A stretch of DNA of 64,000 nt from Flavobacteriaceae bacterium F08102 (GCA_023015935.1 JALKAY010000004.1:186001-250000), one strand, 5' to 3'; positions 9,333 through 20,988 are shown, counted from the first letter of the stretch. The notes: generated by a model from the letters alone, not told the origin. A program made the numbers and translations.

Positions 9333-9854
9333 ATGGAATCATCAATTTTAACAACACTTTTAAGCTTTACTATCCCTACCATAGTAACCGGTATCATCGC
9401 ACTTTATTTTTTTAAAGAACACACTAAAAATGAAGACAAACGACGTAGCTATCTATTGAGAAAAGACAGACAAAATATAGCATTACCACTGAGATTACAA
9501 GCCTATGAACGCATGTCTATTTTTTTAGAACGGATTTCTCCACAAGGTTTAATTGTTCGGGTTACTCCATCGGGGGATGACAAAGTGAATTACGAGAAAA
9601 AATTAAATAAAACAATTGAACAGGAATTTGAACATAATTTAGCACAACAAATTTATTTATCTCCAGAATGTTGGAATGTCATTGTTACTTCCAAAAATGC
9701 GATTATTAATATGATTCGGAATACGATGGCAGATAAAGAGATTACCAATGCACAAGAAATGAGAGAGCGCATCTTACAAAAAGCTTCTAACATGGAATCT
9801 CCTACGAGTGTTGCCTTGAGTTATATTAAAAACGAAGTCCACAAACTTTTTTAA
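9333..9854 (+). CDS. Uncharacterised single-pass membrane protein
   Basis: 173 residues from the ATG at 9333 (187 from the ATG at 9291). One membrane helix (about 3-25, LTTLLSFTIPTIVTGIIALYFF) is followed by a charged cytoplasmic helix-rich domain with the run LRLQAYERMSIFLERISPQGLIVR. I recall near-identical proteins in other Flavobacteriaceae but no function. The next gene starts 2 nt after the stop, so they are co-transcribed. Nothing catalytic is visible. Confidence 0.7.
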   Translation: MESSILTTLLSFTIPTIVTGIIALYFFKEHTKNEDKRRSYLLRKDRQNIALPLRLQAYERMSIFLERISPQGLIVRVTPSGDDKVNYEKKLNKTIEQEFEHNLAQQIYLSPECWNVIVTSKNAIINMIRNTMADKEITNAQEMRERILQKASNMESPTSVALSYIKNEVHKLF

Positions 9855-9856
9855 GG

Positions 9857-10609
9857 ATGAAAATTTATCCATTTATCATTGTACTTTGTTTAGGACTTAA
9901 TTTACAGGCACAACGCGCAAAATCTGACATCATTAAAACCGCCGATGGAGATTTAAAAATTTCACCAATATACCATGCCAGTTTGGTCTTACAATGGAAT
10001 GGAAACACCCTTTATATTGATCCTTATGGTGGTGCAGAACGATTTACAGGTTTTGCAAAACCCGACCTCATCTTAATTACCGATATACACGGAGATCACA
10101 CCGATTTAGAGACCTTGAGAAAATTAGCTACCGAGCATACCGTCTTTGTGGTTCCTCCCGCTGTCGCGGATATGCTTAAAGGAGACTTTAAAAAATTAGA
10201 AATCCTAAAAAACGGCGAAATGACTGTTCAGAATGACATTTTTATCAATGCGATCCCCATGTACAACCTTCCAAAAGATGCAAATGCCATGCATCCTCCA
10301 GGAAGAGGTAATGGATATTTCCTCAATATGGGTGGCAAAGGAATTTACATCAGTGGTGATACCGAAGATATTCCAGAAATGAGAAAATTACCGAATATTG
10401 ATATTGCCTTTGTGTGTATGAATCTTCCTTATACGATGGATATCAATCAAGCTGCGGATGCTGTGTTGGAATTTAAACCCAATATTGTATATCCATATCA
10501 CTATCGAGGAAAACCTGACATGAGCGATATCAAGGCCTTTAAACAATTAGTTAACGCAAAAAATAAAAACCTAGAAGTTCGATTGCGAGATTGGTATCCA
10601 ACCAAGTGA
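9857..10609 (+). CDS. Secreted metallo-beta-lactamase-fold hydrolase (UlaG-like)
   Basis: 250 residues with an N-terminal signal peptide (cleavage near residue 19, LNLQAQRA). The fold is that of the metallo-beta-lactamase superfamily: DLILITDIHGDHTD (about 71-84) is the metal motif, with Asp in place of the first His of HxHxDH; ISGDTEDIPEM supplies the bridging Asp and YPYHYRG a late His. Such proteins hydrolyse lactones, phosphoesters or similar bonds; this one would act in the periplasm. Substrate unknown. It follows the membrane protein gene by 2 nt. Confidence 0.8.
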   Translation: MKIYPFIIVLCLGLNLQAQRAKSDIIKTADGDLKISPIYHASLVLQWNGNTLYIDPYGGAERFTGFAKPDLILITDIHGDHTDLETLRKLATEHTVFVVPPAVADMLKGDFKKLEILKNGEMTVQNDIFINAIPMYNLPKDANAMHPPGRGNGYFLNMGGKGIYISGDTEDIPEMRKLPNIDIAFVCMNLPYTMDINQAADAVLEFKPNIVYPYHYRGKPDMSDIKAFKQLVNAKNKNLEVRLRDWYPTK

Positions 10610-10788
10610 TTATCATTGATGAATGGTCCCAGCTTTACCATCTACTCTAAATTAGTACATACCTATCCAATTCATTCAAGCACCTATACATCCATACGAT
10701 ATACATAGATAATAATTACAATTTACCCACCAACAATCAACATATAAAAATTAAAACCGTACTTTAGTTACATTTAATCCGAGAATCC

Positions 10789-11253
10789 ATGATGAAAATA
10801 ATCGTTTTCTGCCTTACGGTATTGTTTGGAAATTCAATAACGGCACAAGAAACTACTCGAATTGATTCACAAAACCTCGTATGGAATTTAGATTTTGATA
10901 AAGCAATAGAACTGGGCAAACTTGAGCATAAACCCATTTTGATTTACTTTACGGGTTCCGATTGGTGTAGCGCCTGTGAGTTGGTTTATGAAGAATTTTT
11001 CGCCTTAAAAAAATTCAAACCTCTGTTGGATAAATACATTCTATACGAAGCTGATTTCCCGAAAAAGAAGGAAAACCAAAATGCGCAATTACTAGCATAT
11101 AACGAAAAGTTAAAGGCCACCTTTGTTATCAAACATTTTCCCACCACCGTTATTATTGATGCTAAAGAAAAATATCTAGGTGAAATTATGGGCTACCGAA
11201 GAGAAACAACTGCCATAGACTATTTCAATTTTTTAAAGGAATTTGTAGATTAA
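10789..11253 (+). CDS. Periplasmic thioredoxin-like protein
   Basis: 154 residues with a signal peptide (1-19, cut after ITAQ). The mature part matches the thioredoxin_7/DUF255-like group: ILIYFTGSDWCSACELVYEEFF carries the redox motif WCSAC near residue 62, and FPTTVIIDAKEKYLGEIMGY follows the cis-proline. It probably reduces or isomerises disulfides in the periplasm. Monocistronic by spacing. A near-match to the -7 consensus, TACTTTAG, occurs about 35 bp upstream of the start. Confidence 0.82.
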   Translation: MMKIIVFCLTVLFGNSITAQETTRIDSQNLVWNLDFDKAIELGKLEHKPILIYFTGSDWCSACELVYEEFFALKKFKPLLDKYILYEADFPKKKENQNAQLLAYNEKLKATFVIKHFPTTVIIDAKEKYLGEIMGYRRETTAIDYFNFLKEFVD

Positions 11254-11390
11254 TCCAGAGCCTTCAAACTAGCTGGCCGTAGGTCCCTCGAAAAATCGAG
11301 CGTTCATGAATATTCACTTCATTAAACGTTACTTCGTATGTTAACACTTTGAACTAGTCTATAAAAAAGCAGGGCCTAACGTCATCTAAA

Positions 11391-13082
11391 TTACCTGATC
11401 AACTTCTTGTATTTAATCCGTTTAGGCATTAAGTCACCTCCCAAACGCTTCTTCTTATTTTCTTCGTATTCAGAAAATGAACCTTCAAAAAAGTAGACCT
11501 GACTATCTCCTTCAAAAGCGAGAATATGTGTACAAATACGATCCAAAAACCAACGGTCGTGAGAGATGACAACTGCACAACCCGCGAAGTTTTCAAGACC
11601 TTCTTCTAAAGCTCGTAAGGTGTTTACATCCAAATCATTAGTAGGCTCATCCAAAAGCAATACATTACCCTCTTCTTTCAGGGTCATTGCTAGGTGTAGT
11701 CGGTTTCTTTCGCCACCAGATAGCATCGATACTTTTTTGTTTTGTTCGCTTCCAGAGAAATTAAATCGACTTAAATACGCACGTGAGTTGACTTGTTTAC
11801 CGCCCATTAAAATCAATTCTTGCTCATCAGAAAAATTCTGCCAAATTGATTTTTCTGGATCAATATTAGCGTGTGTTTGATCAACATAAGCAATTTTGGC
11901 CGTATCTCCCACTTTAAAAGACCCAGCATCTGGCGTTTCTTCATTCATAATCATTTTAAAAATGGTGGTTTTACCCGCTCCATTTGGTCCAATAATTCCA
12001 ACAATTCCAGCTTGTGGTAAATTAAAGTTTAGATTTTCATACAACAATTTATCACCAAAAGCTTTACTTACCCCTGATGCTTCTATTACATTGGTTCCTA
12101 AACGCGGTCCATTTGGGATGTAAATTTCTAATTTTTCATCGAGTTGTTTTTGATCTTGATTCAATAACTTGTCGTAATTTTTTAATCTAGCTTTTTGCTT
12201 GGTTTGTCTTCCTTTGGCTCCTTGACGTACCCAGTCTAACTCACGTTCTAGTGTTTTTTGACGCTTTGAAGCGCTTTTGCTCTCTTGCGCCAATCGTTTC
12301 GATTTTTGATCTAACCACGACGAATAATTTCCCTTCCAAGGAATTCCTTCTCCTCGGTCTAATTCAAGAATCCATCCGGCAACATTATCCAAAAAGTACC
12401 TATCGTGTGTTACTGCAATAACGGTCCCTTTATACTGTGCTAAATGATGTTCTAACCAATGTACAGATTCCGCATCCAAGTGGTTTGTAGGCTCATCCAA
12501 CAATAGAATATCTGGCTCTTGTAATAATAATCTACACAAAGCTACCCGACGTTTTTCACCTCCCGAGAGTACTTCAATTTTTTGATCCCCATCAGGTGTA
12601 CGCAAGGCATCCATGGCTATCTCTAGTTTAGTATCGAGTTCCCAGGCATTGGCAGCGTCAATTTTATCCTGTAAAACGGCTTGTTGTGCCATTAACTTCT
12701 CCATCTTATCTGCGTCAGAATACACTTCTTCCAAACCAAACATATCATTGATTTTGTTGTATTCATCCAAGATTGCTACCGTTTCAGCTACGCCTTCTTT
12801 CACAATTTCAATCACGGTTTTTGAAGGATCCAATTGCGGCTCTTGTTCTAAATACCCCACTTTATACCCATCAGAAAAAACGACATCTCCTTGGAAATTT
12901 TTTTCTACACCCGCAATGATTTTTAAAAGTGTAGATTTTCCTGATCCATTTAATCCTAAGATTCCAATTTTTGCTCCATAAAAAAAGCTTAAATAAATAT
13001 CTTTTAAAACAGGTTTATTTGCATTCGGATAGGTTTTAGAAACCTTATTCATCGAAAAGATGATTTTTTTATCGTCAGACAT
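11391..13082 (-). CDS. ettA: Energy-dependent translational throttle protein EttA (ABC-F ATPase)
   Basis: 563 residues with two ABC ATPase domains and no membrane segments, the ABC-F layout. Domain 1 has Walker A GLNGSGKST (about 41-49) and signature LSGGEKRRVAL; domain 2 has GPNGAGKTT and LSGGERNRLHLAM. Between them is the long basic coiled linker (SKRQKTLERELDWVRQGAKG) that enters the ribosome beside the E-site tRNA. The arm and linker pattern is that of EttA, which gates the first peptide bond according to ATP/ADP ratio, rather than a resistance ABC-F. Stand-alone gene. Confidence 0.93.
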   Translation of the reverse strand: MSDDKKIIFSMNKVSKTYPNANKPVLKDIYLSFFYGAKIGILGLNGSGKSTLLKIIAGVEKNFQGDVVFSDGYKVGYLEQEPQLDPSKTVIEIVKEGVAETVAILDEYNKINDMFGLEEVYSDADKMEKLMAQQAVLQDKIDAANAWELDTKLEIAMDALRTPDGDQKIEVLSGGEKRRVALCRLLLQEPDILLLDEPTNHLDAESVHWLEHHLAQYKGTVIAVTHDRYFLDNVAGWILELDRGEGIPWKGNYSSWLDQKSKRLAQESKSASKRQKTLERELDWVRQGAKGRQTKQKARLKNYDKLLNQDQKQLDEKLEIYIPNGPRLGTNVIEASGVSKAFGDKLLYENLNFNLPQAGIVGIIGPNGAGKTTIFKMIMNEETPDAGSFKVGDTAKIAYVDQTHANIDPEKSIWQNFSDEQELILMGGKQVNSRAYLSRFNFSGSEQNKKVSMLSGGERNRLHLAMTLKEEGNVLLLDEPTNDLDVNTLRALEEGLENFAGCAVVISHDRWFLDRICTHILAFEGDSQVYFFEGSFSEYEENKKKRLGGDLMPKRIKYKKLIR

Positions 13083-13233
13083 TCTTATTGTTATTTAAGG
13101 TTATTTAAGTCGGTTTAGCTCATTTTCTGAACGCTTAAACCCACAATTCTTACATGTTGACTATTAGGACGAGCCAATATCCAACGTTTTAAATCTAAAA
13201 ATTTATTGATTTTCAATATGCTTCACTAAGCTC

Positions 13234-13413
13234 TTAAACCCTTCCTTTTAGCGCATTAAATACCCAGGCTATCGCTAAAAATCCGATACCTACCGTAGCG
13301 AATCCCCAACCCGCAATATCATCGTATCTAAAAGCTCCTAGCGCGATTAAAATGAGTCCCATCAAAATCATTATGAGCGTTGCATATCCTAATACAGTAT
13401 TTTTATTCATCAT
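13234..13413 (-). CDS. Small two-helix membrane protein, CAL67264 type
   Basis: A 59-residue reading frame (MMNKNTVLGYATLIMILMG...). It has two membrane helices (about 8-27 and 38-54) joined by the short loop RYDDIAGWG, and ends NALKGRV. The composition and ATG-ATG start argue for a real gene despite its size. I recall similar 55-60 residue proteins in many Flavobacteriaceae, named after a Gramella locus. No function is known. Confidence 0.7.
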   Translation of the reverse strand: MMNKNTVLGYATLIMILMGLILIALGAFRYDDIAGWGFATVGIGFLAIAWVFNALKGRV

Positions 13414-13593
13414 AGGTCTTAAAATTGGGTGAATGCAAATATCGGAATTATTTCATAATATGGATACAAATTGTAGGCTTATGCTTTTTTGAATTACTAA
13501 CGGGATAGGGATAAGCGTAATACGACTATATTTAGGTTCTATCGATCGTATGCTAATGGTTATTAGACGACCAAGAGGGAGGTTTACACATGG

Positions 13594-15627
<2,034 letters not shown>

Positions 15628-15634
15628 TTATTTG

Positions 15635-15648
15635 TTATGCATGCATAA
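15635..15648. promoter_or_regulatory. Palindrome upstream of the dienoyl-CoA reductase-type gene
   Basis: TTATGCATGCATAA is a perfect 14-bp palindrome, 16 bp before the ATG of the gene on the minus strand. Its position suits a repressor operator overlapping the promoter or transcription start. No other copy was noticed in the window, and no regulator gene is adjacent. Confidence 0.35.
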
Positions 15649-15951
15649 TAATATGGCAAGGTAGTATTTTTTTACAAAACTATCAAAGGAAATATGACCA
15701 TCAAAAATCGGTCTTGTAATCCCCCTACAACCTTAAATTATGTATAATCGCATTAAATTTTTCAACAAAAGTTATAATATACAGTACTTCCTTCAACATG
15801 AACAGAGGACCTTTAAACGTCGATCATCAAAGCATTTTGCCTCCACATTGTAAGTTAATTTATCATCAACAACCACCGCTATCCCTAGTAAAAAATTTCA
15901 ACATGAAACGGTCAAACACCATCATACTTTCCATAAAGACTTATTTCATGA
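15649..15951. other. Gene-free stretch
   Basis: Between the flavoprotein gene start and the Fe-S/CDGSH gene stop. A short plus-strand frame (15798-15962, 54 codons) has no recognisable feature and overlaps the next gene antisense. No hairpin with a T-run was found. I see nothing else here. Confidence 0.4.
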
Positions 15952-16386
15952 TTAAGCGATAAAATCAATAGCCCGATGTGTTCCGTCACAAAAAGGCTTA
16001 TTCTCTGAGGCCCCACATCGGCAAAATGTAGTGACGTTCTCACGTACTTCCTTACGCCCATCGGCATGGGTTATTTGTACCGTTCCTTTGACAAGCAAGG
16101 GACCCTTTTCCCGCACTTCGACCAATACGCCAGAAGGTATTTCTTTCACTTCGTTATGTTCATCATTTACCACATAGGACAATGCTCCTGAAGGACAGGT
16201 AACAATTTGCGCTTTTAACTCGGCTGTGGTCGCCTGATTTTGTTGAATCCACGGTTTTTCAGTAGGGCGGTATACCTTTGGCAATGCATCTACACAGGCG
16301 CCTGAATGGATACATTTTTTTGGTTTCCAAAGAATGGTAATTTCTCCATTGTGGTATTTTTTAATAATTTCTTTTGATGGTTCCAT
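15952..16386 (-). CDS. Fused (4Fe-4S)-CDGSH iron-sulfur protein
   Basis: 144 residues with two parts. Residues about 15-75 form a divergent mono-cluster ferredoxin domain (KKCIHSGACVDALPKV...IVTCPSGALSY; Fer4_19 type). Residues about 95-140 form a CDGSH/mitoNEET domain with ligands in CRCGASENKPFCDGTH. It is a soluble cytoplasmic redox protein, carrying two different cluster types. The gene lies 13 nt after an FMN reductase gene on the same strand, so a shared redox role is likely. The partner enzyme is unknown. Confidence 0.88.
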   Translation of the reverse strand: MEPSKEIIKKYHNGEITILWKPKKCIHSGACVDALPKVYRPTEKPWIQQNQATTAELKAQIVTCPSGALSYVVNDEHNEVKEIPSGVLVEVREKGPLLVKGTVQITHADGRKEVRENVTTFCRCGASENKPFCDGTHRAIDFIA

Positions 16387-16399
16387 TGGCTAAAGGTAT

Positions 16400-16927
16400 T
16401 TAAATTGAATTTTTAAAAACTTCAAGGGCACTCTTAAAAAGCTTCTTGTAATCCGTATTAATGATTGCACCTTGCTTAAAGTTTTCATTAAAGGAAGGTA
16501 GTGAAAAAGTCGATACAATATTTCCTCCCATAAATTTAAATCTATTTTGGGCGATTTCCAACACACTTGCTCCTCCGCGTTTTCCAGGCGATGTAGCCAT
16601 TAAAAACATCGGTATTTCACTCCACAAAGCTCCATCTATCCGAGACATCCAATCTAACAGATTTTTAAATACAGTACTGTAAGCACCATTGTGTTCAGCT
16701 AAGGACAACAAAATTCCATCTGACTTTTTAATTTCAGCCAAAAAATCATGAGCAGCTTGAGGAATCCCTTCTTCCCGCTCTAAATCCACCCCAAAAACAG
16801 GCAAATTAAAATCGTTTAAATCGAGTATTGTTAATGATTCTTCGAGTTGATTTGCGGCATAGGTGACTAATTGTTTATTAATAGAAGTTGAGCTGTTGCT
16901 TCCTGCAAAGGCTAAGATTTTTTTCAT
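16400..16927 (-). CDS. NADPH-dependent FMN reductase family protein
   Basis: 175 residues, flavodoxin-like fold. The N-terminal phosphate loop KILAFAGSNSSTSINKQL binds FMN phosphate, and LLSLAEHNGAYSTVFKNLLDWMSR and ATSPGKRGG are family motifs. It reduces flavins or quinones with NAD(P)H in the cytoplasm. It is the first gene of a pair with the Fe-S/CDGSH gene 13 nt downstream. Confidence 0.88.
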   Translation of the reverse strand: MKKILAFAGSNSSTSINKQLVTYAANQLEESLTILDLNDFNLPVFGVDLEREEGIPQAAHDFLAEIKKSDGILLSLAEHNGAYSTVFKNLLDWMSRIDGALWSEIPMFLMATSPGKRGGASVLEIAQNRFKFMGGNIVSTFSLPSFNENFKQGAIINTDYKKLFKSALEVFKNSI

Positions 16928-17388
16928 AAATTCTATCTATTGGTAAGTTTTGCTAGCAATTTACAAATAGAAATTTACAAATCACAAATTAGGGATTAGG
17001 GATTAGGTACAAATTTAAAAAAGGGGTAGTTAGAGGCTACAGTTTTCAGTATCATACCCCGTACTATTAGCACGTATCGATTCATAAAATACGAGCGAAG
17101 CTCCCTTTTATTCGTGGAATTAGCTCCCCTGATTATTTTCTCAAGATCGTTTTTGTCAGAAGTTTATTTTCAAAAACTTGACAAAAATCTCCTAGTTTTA
17201 ATAATCCAATAGCTGGAATTCGTGATTTAACTTTTTGTGATTTGCCCGGGTCTAAACACCAAGCCTATTTTTCCAAAGGAAAAAATAGTGCACCCGCAAG
17301 CATCTCCATAAAATTACCCCCATACCTAGGGTTCACTGTGATAAAAAATACGGATTATCATTTGAATTTAAGATCGGGCATTAATCCA
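16928..17388. other. Gene-free stretch with an imperfect inverted repeat
   Basis: No supportable gene. At 17150-17187 there is an inverted repeat (TTTTTGTCA...TGACAAAAA, arms about 14 bp with a 2-nt bulge), which might be a terminator or operator. At 16990-17005 the unit GGATTA is repeated (ttagggattagggattagg). The rest is featureless A/T-rich sequence. Confidence 0.4.
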
Positions 17389-19077
17389 TTACTCCCCTTC
17401 CGGTTTCTTCAACGAATCCAGTTGACGTTGTAATTTTCGTATCAATTCGGTATTATCATCAGCTTTGATCTCCATAACGGAATCTAAATTTTGTTGAAGC
17501 TCTTTGGGATTTATTTTTTCCTCATAGTAATTCCCAATTTTTTCACTGGCACGCCAAGCTTCATTTAATTGATCATAGACCATTTTATCCCATTGACTAG
17601 GTCGCTTGGCATCAATCCACACTACATCTCTATACTCACTATCTATCAATGCTAAGTCGGGCGTGGCCGCTCCATCAAACTTTTGTGAATCATCCCGAAT
17701 GGCGGAGATAGTTCCCAAAAAGAACATTCTTTTTCGTCCTGCAATTTCTTTAATATACGGTCTAAATTCAACTGGTTTATTTACAGTCCAATCGAATTCT
17801 TTCCGCGATTCTATTACTTTTAATGGCATGGCAGAAACCCCAGCATAACCGTCTTTTTTAGCTCCGTGATTGTAATAATACATCGTATTAGTACCATCTG
17901 CAGGAATAAATACACTAAACGTTAAACTGGTACGCTCATCACCAACCGGCTCTAAACCAAACCAGTGATACAATCCACTATACGCACTTACACCCATTCC
18001 TGAAAAATTAAAATCTGTCACAAAAGGCTGTTGATTCTGATCGTCTGGTAAATCGGGAATTTTAACGGCTGTTTCCATATTCCATGGTAACGGATCACTA
18101 AATCCACCGATAAACTTCAATGATTCAGCCTGTTTTCGCGAAACTTTTTCCGACAGTATATTTTGCCCTCTGAGGTAGGGATAATTTTCTATTACATCTG
18201 GACTAATATAGCTTCCTTTACCGATTAGTATACGCTCTACATAATCACCAAAATCGTGCGCTCCCCCTTCTATCACCATGACACCACCGAAAGTTGGATA
18301 TGGGAAAAAGAACCCTTCCCACTTAATCAAACTCACCACTTGAACCCATTGCTGACGATCATTTTTCACATAAAACACATCTCCAGGCTCCATAGTAAAC
18401 AATTGCCAAAGGCTGAAACGTTGAACTACTGCATTATACGTGTTGCGACTAAACTTCATCGACTCTCCTATTGAAAATGTAGTAGCTATCCGGTTTTCAG
18501 AAGAAAATCTAGGGAAAGGTGTTGTACTCGAAACGGCAAATACTTCCTCTGTATTTTCACTGATCTGCTGCCAAATATACTTTTCAGTAGGTTGGATAGC
18601 CATTGTCCATTTATTTTCTCCATCTACACGTACTAAATGTGGGAGCGATACATCTTTGGTTTCTCCAACCGATTCATTAGCCATGGAAAAAATATTTCGC
18701 AAAGGTTGAATACGTTCGTTTTGTGTCAAGGGTAAGTCATTGAGTTCTACTCGATTTAAATGTTTATAGACATTATAGGTTTGCATGTAGTCATACATTT
18801 TAAATTGCCATCCTATAAGATAAATTACCCCCACAAATACGATCATTAAGAACAATAAGAAGATTCGTTTCCCGGTAGCCGCTGTTTTTCTAAATCGTCG
18901 CATTCCAACAAACAATCCTATAAAAATCACGAAAAGTACAAATAGGTACTTTCGTATAAAGAGTAAGATCGGTTGGTATTCATCCCTAAAAATGAAGAGT
19001 ACGACTAAGAATACAAAGCCAATACCTAGGCTAATTCCTTTTTGCTTCTTCCCTTTTTGCCAATAGCGTATGATCAT
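17389..19077 (-). CDS. Uncharacterised membrane protein, last gene of the AAA ATPase cluster
   Basis: 562 residues. Three N-terminal membrane helices (about 16-33, 38-58, 71-91) precede a large soluble domain (about 95-525) rich in aromatic residues (IWQQISENTEEVFAVSS, WEGFFFPYPTFGGVMVIEGG, LYHWFGLEPVGDERTSLTF). It ends in a short charged coiled coil (DNTELIRKLQRQLDSLKKPE). No enzymatic motif is seen. With three helices and no signal peptide, the large domain probably faces the periplasm if the N-terminus is inside. It is 19 nt after the 186-residue membrane protein gene, so it belongs to the same operon. I do not recognise the family. Confidence 0.75.
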   Translation of the reverse strand: MIIRYWQKGKKQKGISLGIGFVFLVVLFIFRDEYQPILLFIRKYLFVLFVIFIGLFVGMRRFRKTAATGKRIFLLFLMIVFVGVIYLIGWQFKMYDYMQTYNVYKHLNRVELNDLPLTQNERIQPLRNIFSMANESVGETKDVSLPHLVRVDGENKWTMAIQPTEKYIWQQISENTEEVFAVSSTTPFPRFSSENRIATTFSIGESMKFSRNTYNAVVQRFSLWQLFTMEPGDVFYVKNDRQQWVQVVSLIKWEGFFFPYPTFGGVMVIEGGAHDFGDYVERILIGKGSYISPDVIENYPYLRGQNILSEKVSRKQAESLKFIGGFSDPLPWNMETAVKIPDLPDDQNQQPFVTDFNFSGMGVSAYSGLYHWFGLEPVGDERTSLTFSVFIPADGTNTMYYYNHGAKKDGYAGVSAMPLKVIESRKEFDWTVNKPVEFRPYIKEIAGRKRMFFLGTISAIRDDSQKFDGAATPDLALIDSEYRDVVWIDAKRPSQWDKMVYDQLNEAWRASEKIGNYYEEKINPKELQQNLDSVMEIKADDNTELIRKLQRQLDSLKKPEGE

Positions 19078-19096
19078 GGTTGTGAATTTAGCTAAA

Positions 19097-19657
19097 TTAC
19101 AGTAATCCTTTATCTTTCAACCGTTCACGTGCTGACTTCTCTGGCTGGACGGTTTGTGTTTTTTCCGTAGGTACTTCGGCTGATTCAGACTTAGAATTCG
19201 CTTCGAGCAGTTCTTTATCTATGCCTTCTACTTTATCTTTCACATCAGCTAGCAGTTCTTTTCCCTTATCAAATGTATCTTTAAGTGCATCACTAATTGA
19301 ATCTGACTGTTCGTCAATTATCGTACTAGATTTAAAAATAAACGAAGCTAAATAAGACCCAATGACAGCACCTACAATGCCCGAGGCAAAAATCGACACG
19401 GTCCCTAAATCAATGGGTAATAAAAACCTAAACACCAATAATAATATCAAGTAAATAACCGTGATAAATATGAATCTTAAGACAAGTCGTTGCTCATATA
19501 CAAATCCAGTCCTATCGGTCACTTTCATTTGTAATTCCCTCGAATACATTAGCTTATTAAAAAACCGATACAAACGATTACTACTAGATTCTCTCCAATA
19601 GAGTAAAATTCCGAATAAAACGGAACCTATAAATGCAATTAATTCTAAGGTAATCAT
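19097..19657 (-). CDS. Uncharacterised three-helix membrane protein of the AAA ATPase cluster
   Basis: 186 residues from the ATG at 19657. Open reading continues upstream to 19726, but that part overlaps the preceding gene and reads as unlike protein. Three membrane helices (about 4-20, 58-79, 85-107; the last is Gly-rich, ASGIVGAVIGSYLASFIF). A cytoplasmic tail follows with acidic coiled coil (DSISDALKDTFDKGKELL, DVKDKVEGIDKELLEANSK) and a C-terminus KSARERLKDKGLL. The start lies 11 nt after the preceding stop. No family assigned; it looks like a membrane anchor or adaptor. Confidence 0.75.
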   Translation of the reverse strand: MITLELIAFIGSVLFGILLYWRESSSNRLYRFFNKLMYSRELQMKVTDRTGFVYEQRLVLRFIFITVIYLILLLVFRFLLPIDLGTVSIFASGIVGAVIGSYLASFIFKSSTIIDEQSDSISDALKDTFDKGKELLADVKDKVEGIDKELLEANSKSESAEVPTEKTQTVQPEKSARERLKDKGLL

Positions 19658-19668
19658 AAGGGTAAATT

Positions 19669-20922
19669 TTAATGTAATGCGTTCGTAATTGTTTCGATAG
19701 ACCAATCTTTCATATCTTCCTCCCAAGATCTATACTGTTCATAAAACTGCTCTTTCCCATACCAATACAGGTGAAGGATGTCTTTTGTTGAAATTTTAAC
19801 CAACAACTGCCAAATCAGCGTTTCATAGACCAATTCTATCGAAGAATGTGGTTGATGCAAGGCATTATAAAAGTCAAGATCTATTAAATCTTCCTTTTTA
19901 TATTGATTGCTCGTTTCCAATTTTTCCAAATACAATTCTACCCCCATCACCCGTTTACGATCTTCTATAGACAAGGTGTTTAGGTAGCGTTTTAACAGCA
20001 GTGGTTCTTCTAAAATTTGATTCAAGGGATGCGTCCTCTCTTTGAGTAATTCAGCAAAAATAAATTTCTTTACACGTTCATATTGAGCCGTATTCACCAC
20101 GCGTTTTAAATCACACTCTATCAACATATGATCGCGTAATTTTTCCATCAATTCTGGTTGATCTATGTGGTACATAAGCACATCGTGTTCTGTGTCTTTT
20201 ATTGCTAGCTTATACACCTCCATATCTTCAAATACGAGGATTGGTAGAATAAAGTCGCGGAGGACGAAGATTCCCTTAAAGGCTTTGGTATAAAATGTAT
20301 TACATTGAAAAACCAAGGGTTCTAATCCTATATTTCTCTCACGTAAATCCCCATGAGTTCTAGCAGAATCCAAAATTTTACCATGTAATTCTTCATCGAT
20401 AAAATTGGTTCCAAGCATAAACTGATCAATGAGTGCCATTTGTTCTTTACGAATTTTCTTTAAATCCTTAATATCGTGAAAAGAAATCTTTACTTCCTGG
20501 TATTTTAATACATCTAGCGGACCATAAAAGGTATCTATTCCTTGATCAAAATCCAAACAAATAGCAGAATCTCGTGTAATGTTACTAATTTGAGATTCAT
20601 ATCTTGTAAATACCATTTCCATCATCATTTTATCAAAAGAATGAAATGGCATATAAATAGGTTTTCCTTTTTGTTGAGGACTGATAAGAATTCCGTGTGG
20701 ATTTGCTTCTCCGCTATTTAAATACATTGGGGATTTTTTCTCGGCGGCAATTTCAGGACTCCATCCAATTCCATCTATTGAAAAAGAAGGAAGTACAGTG
20801 GGTGCTATACCCATTTTCTTCAAACACTGATTATAACGATCTACCAATTTACCGCTAATCGGAATAAGTTCCGCGCGGTAAAGATTAGCTTTAATTAATT
20901 TGTCTAAATTAGACGTATTCAT
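19669..20922 (-). CDS. Uncharacterised 417-residue protein of the AAA ATPase cluster
   Basis: A soluble protein with no signal peptide or membrane helix. The N-terminal third contains FSIDGIGWSPEIAAEKKSP and GILISPQQKGKPIYMPFHSF; the rest is mostly helical. Nothing catalytic stands out. I have a weak recollection of a Bacteroidota DUF (DUF6638) of this type but cannot confirm it. It sits 66 bp after the AAA ATPase gene and 11 nt before the small membrane protein gene, so the three are co-transcribed. Confidence 0.75.
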   Translation of the reverse strand: MNTSNLDKLIKANLYRAELIPISGKLVDRYNQCLKKMGIAPTVLPSFSIDGIGWSPEIAAEKKSPMYLNSGEANPHGILISPQQKGKPIYMPFHSFDKMMMEMVFTRYESQISNITRDSAICLDFDQGIDTFYGPLDVLKYQEVKISFHDIKDLKKIRKEQMALIDQFMLGTNFIDEELHGKILDSARTHGDLRERNIGLEPLVFQCNTFYTKAFKGIFVLRDFILPILVFEDMEVYKLAIKDTEHDVLMYHIDQPELMEKLRDHMLIECDLKRVVNTAQYERVKKFIFAELLKERTHPLNQILEEPLLLKRYLNTLSIEDRKRVMGVELYLEKLETSNQYKKEDLIDLDFYNALHQPHSSIELVYETLIWQLLVKISTKDILHLYWYGKEQFYEQYRSWEEDMKDWSIETITNALH

Positions 20923-20988
20923 AGTTTTTAAGGTAATTTGAGCAGTATCTACAACGATTAAGATTTTTTTACAGCGAATGATTCATAT

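Noticed and set aside
15798-15962. 54-codon plus-strand frame
   Set aside because: No signal, motif or promoter; overlaps the end of the Fe-S/CDGSH gene antisense.
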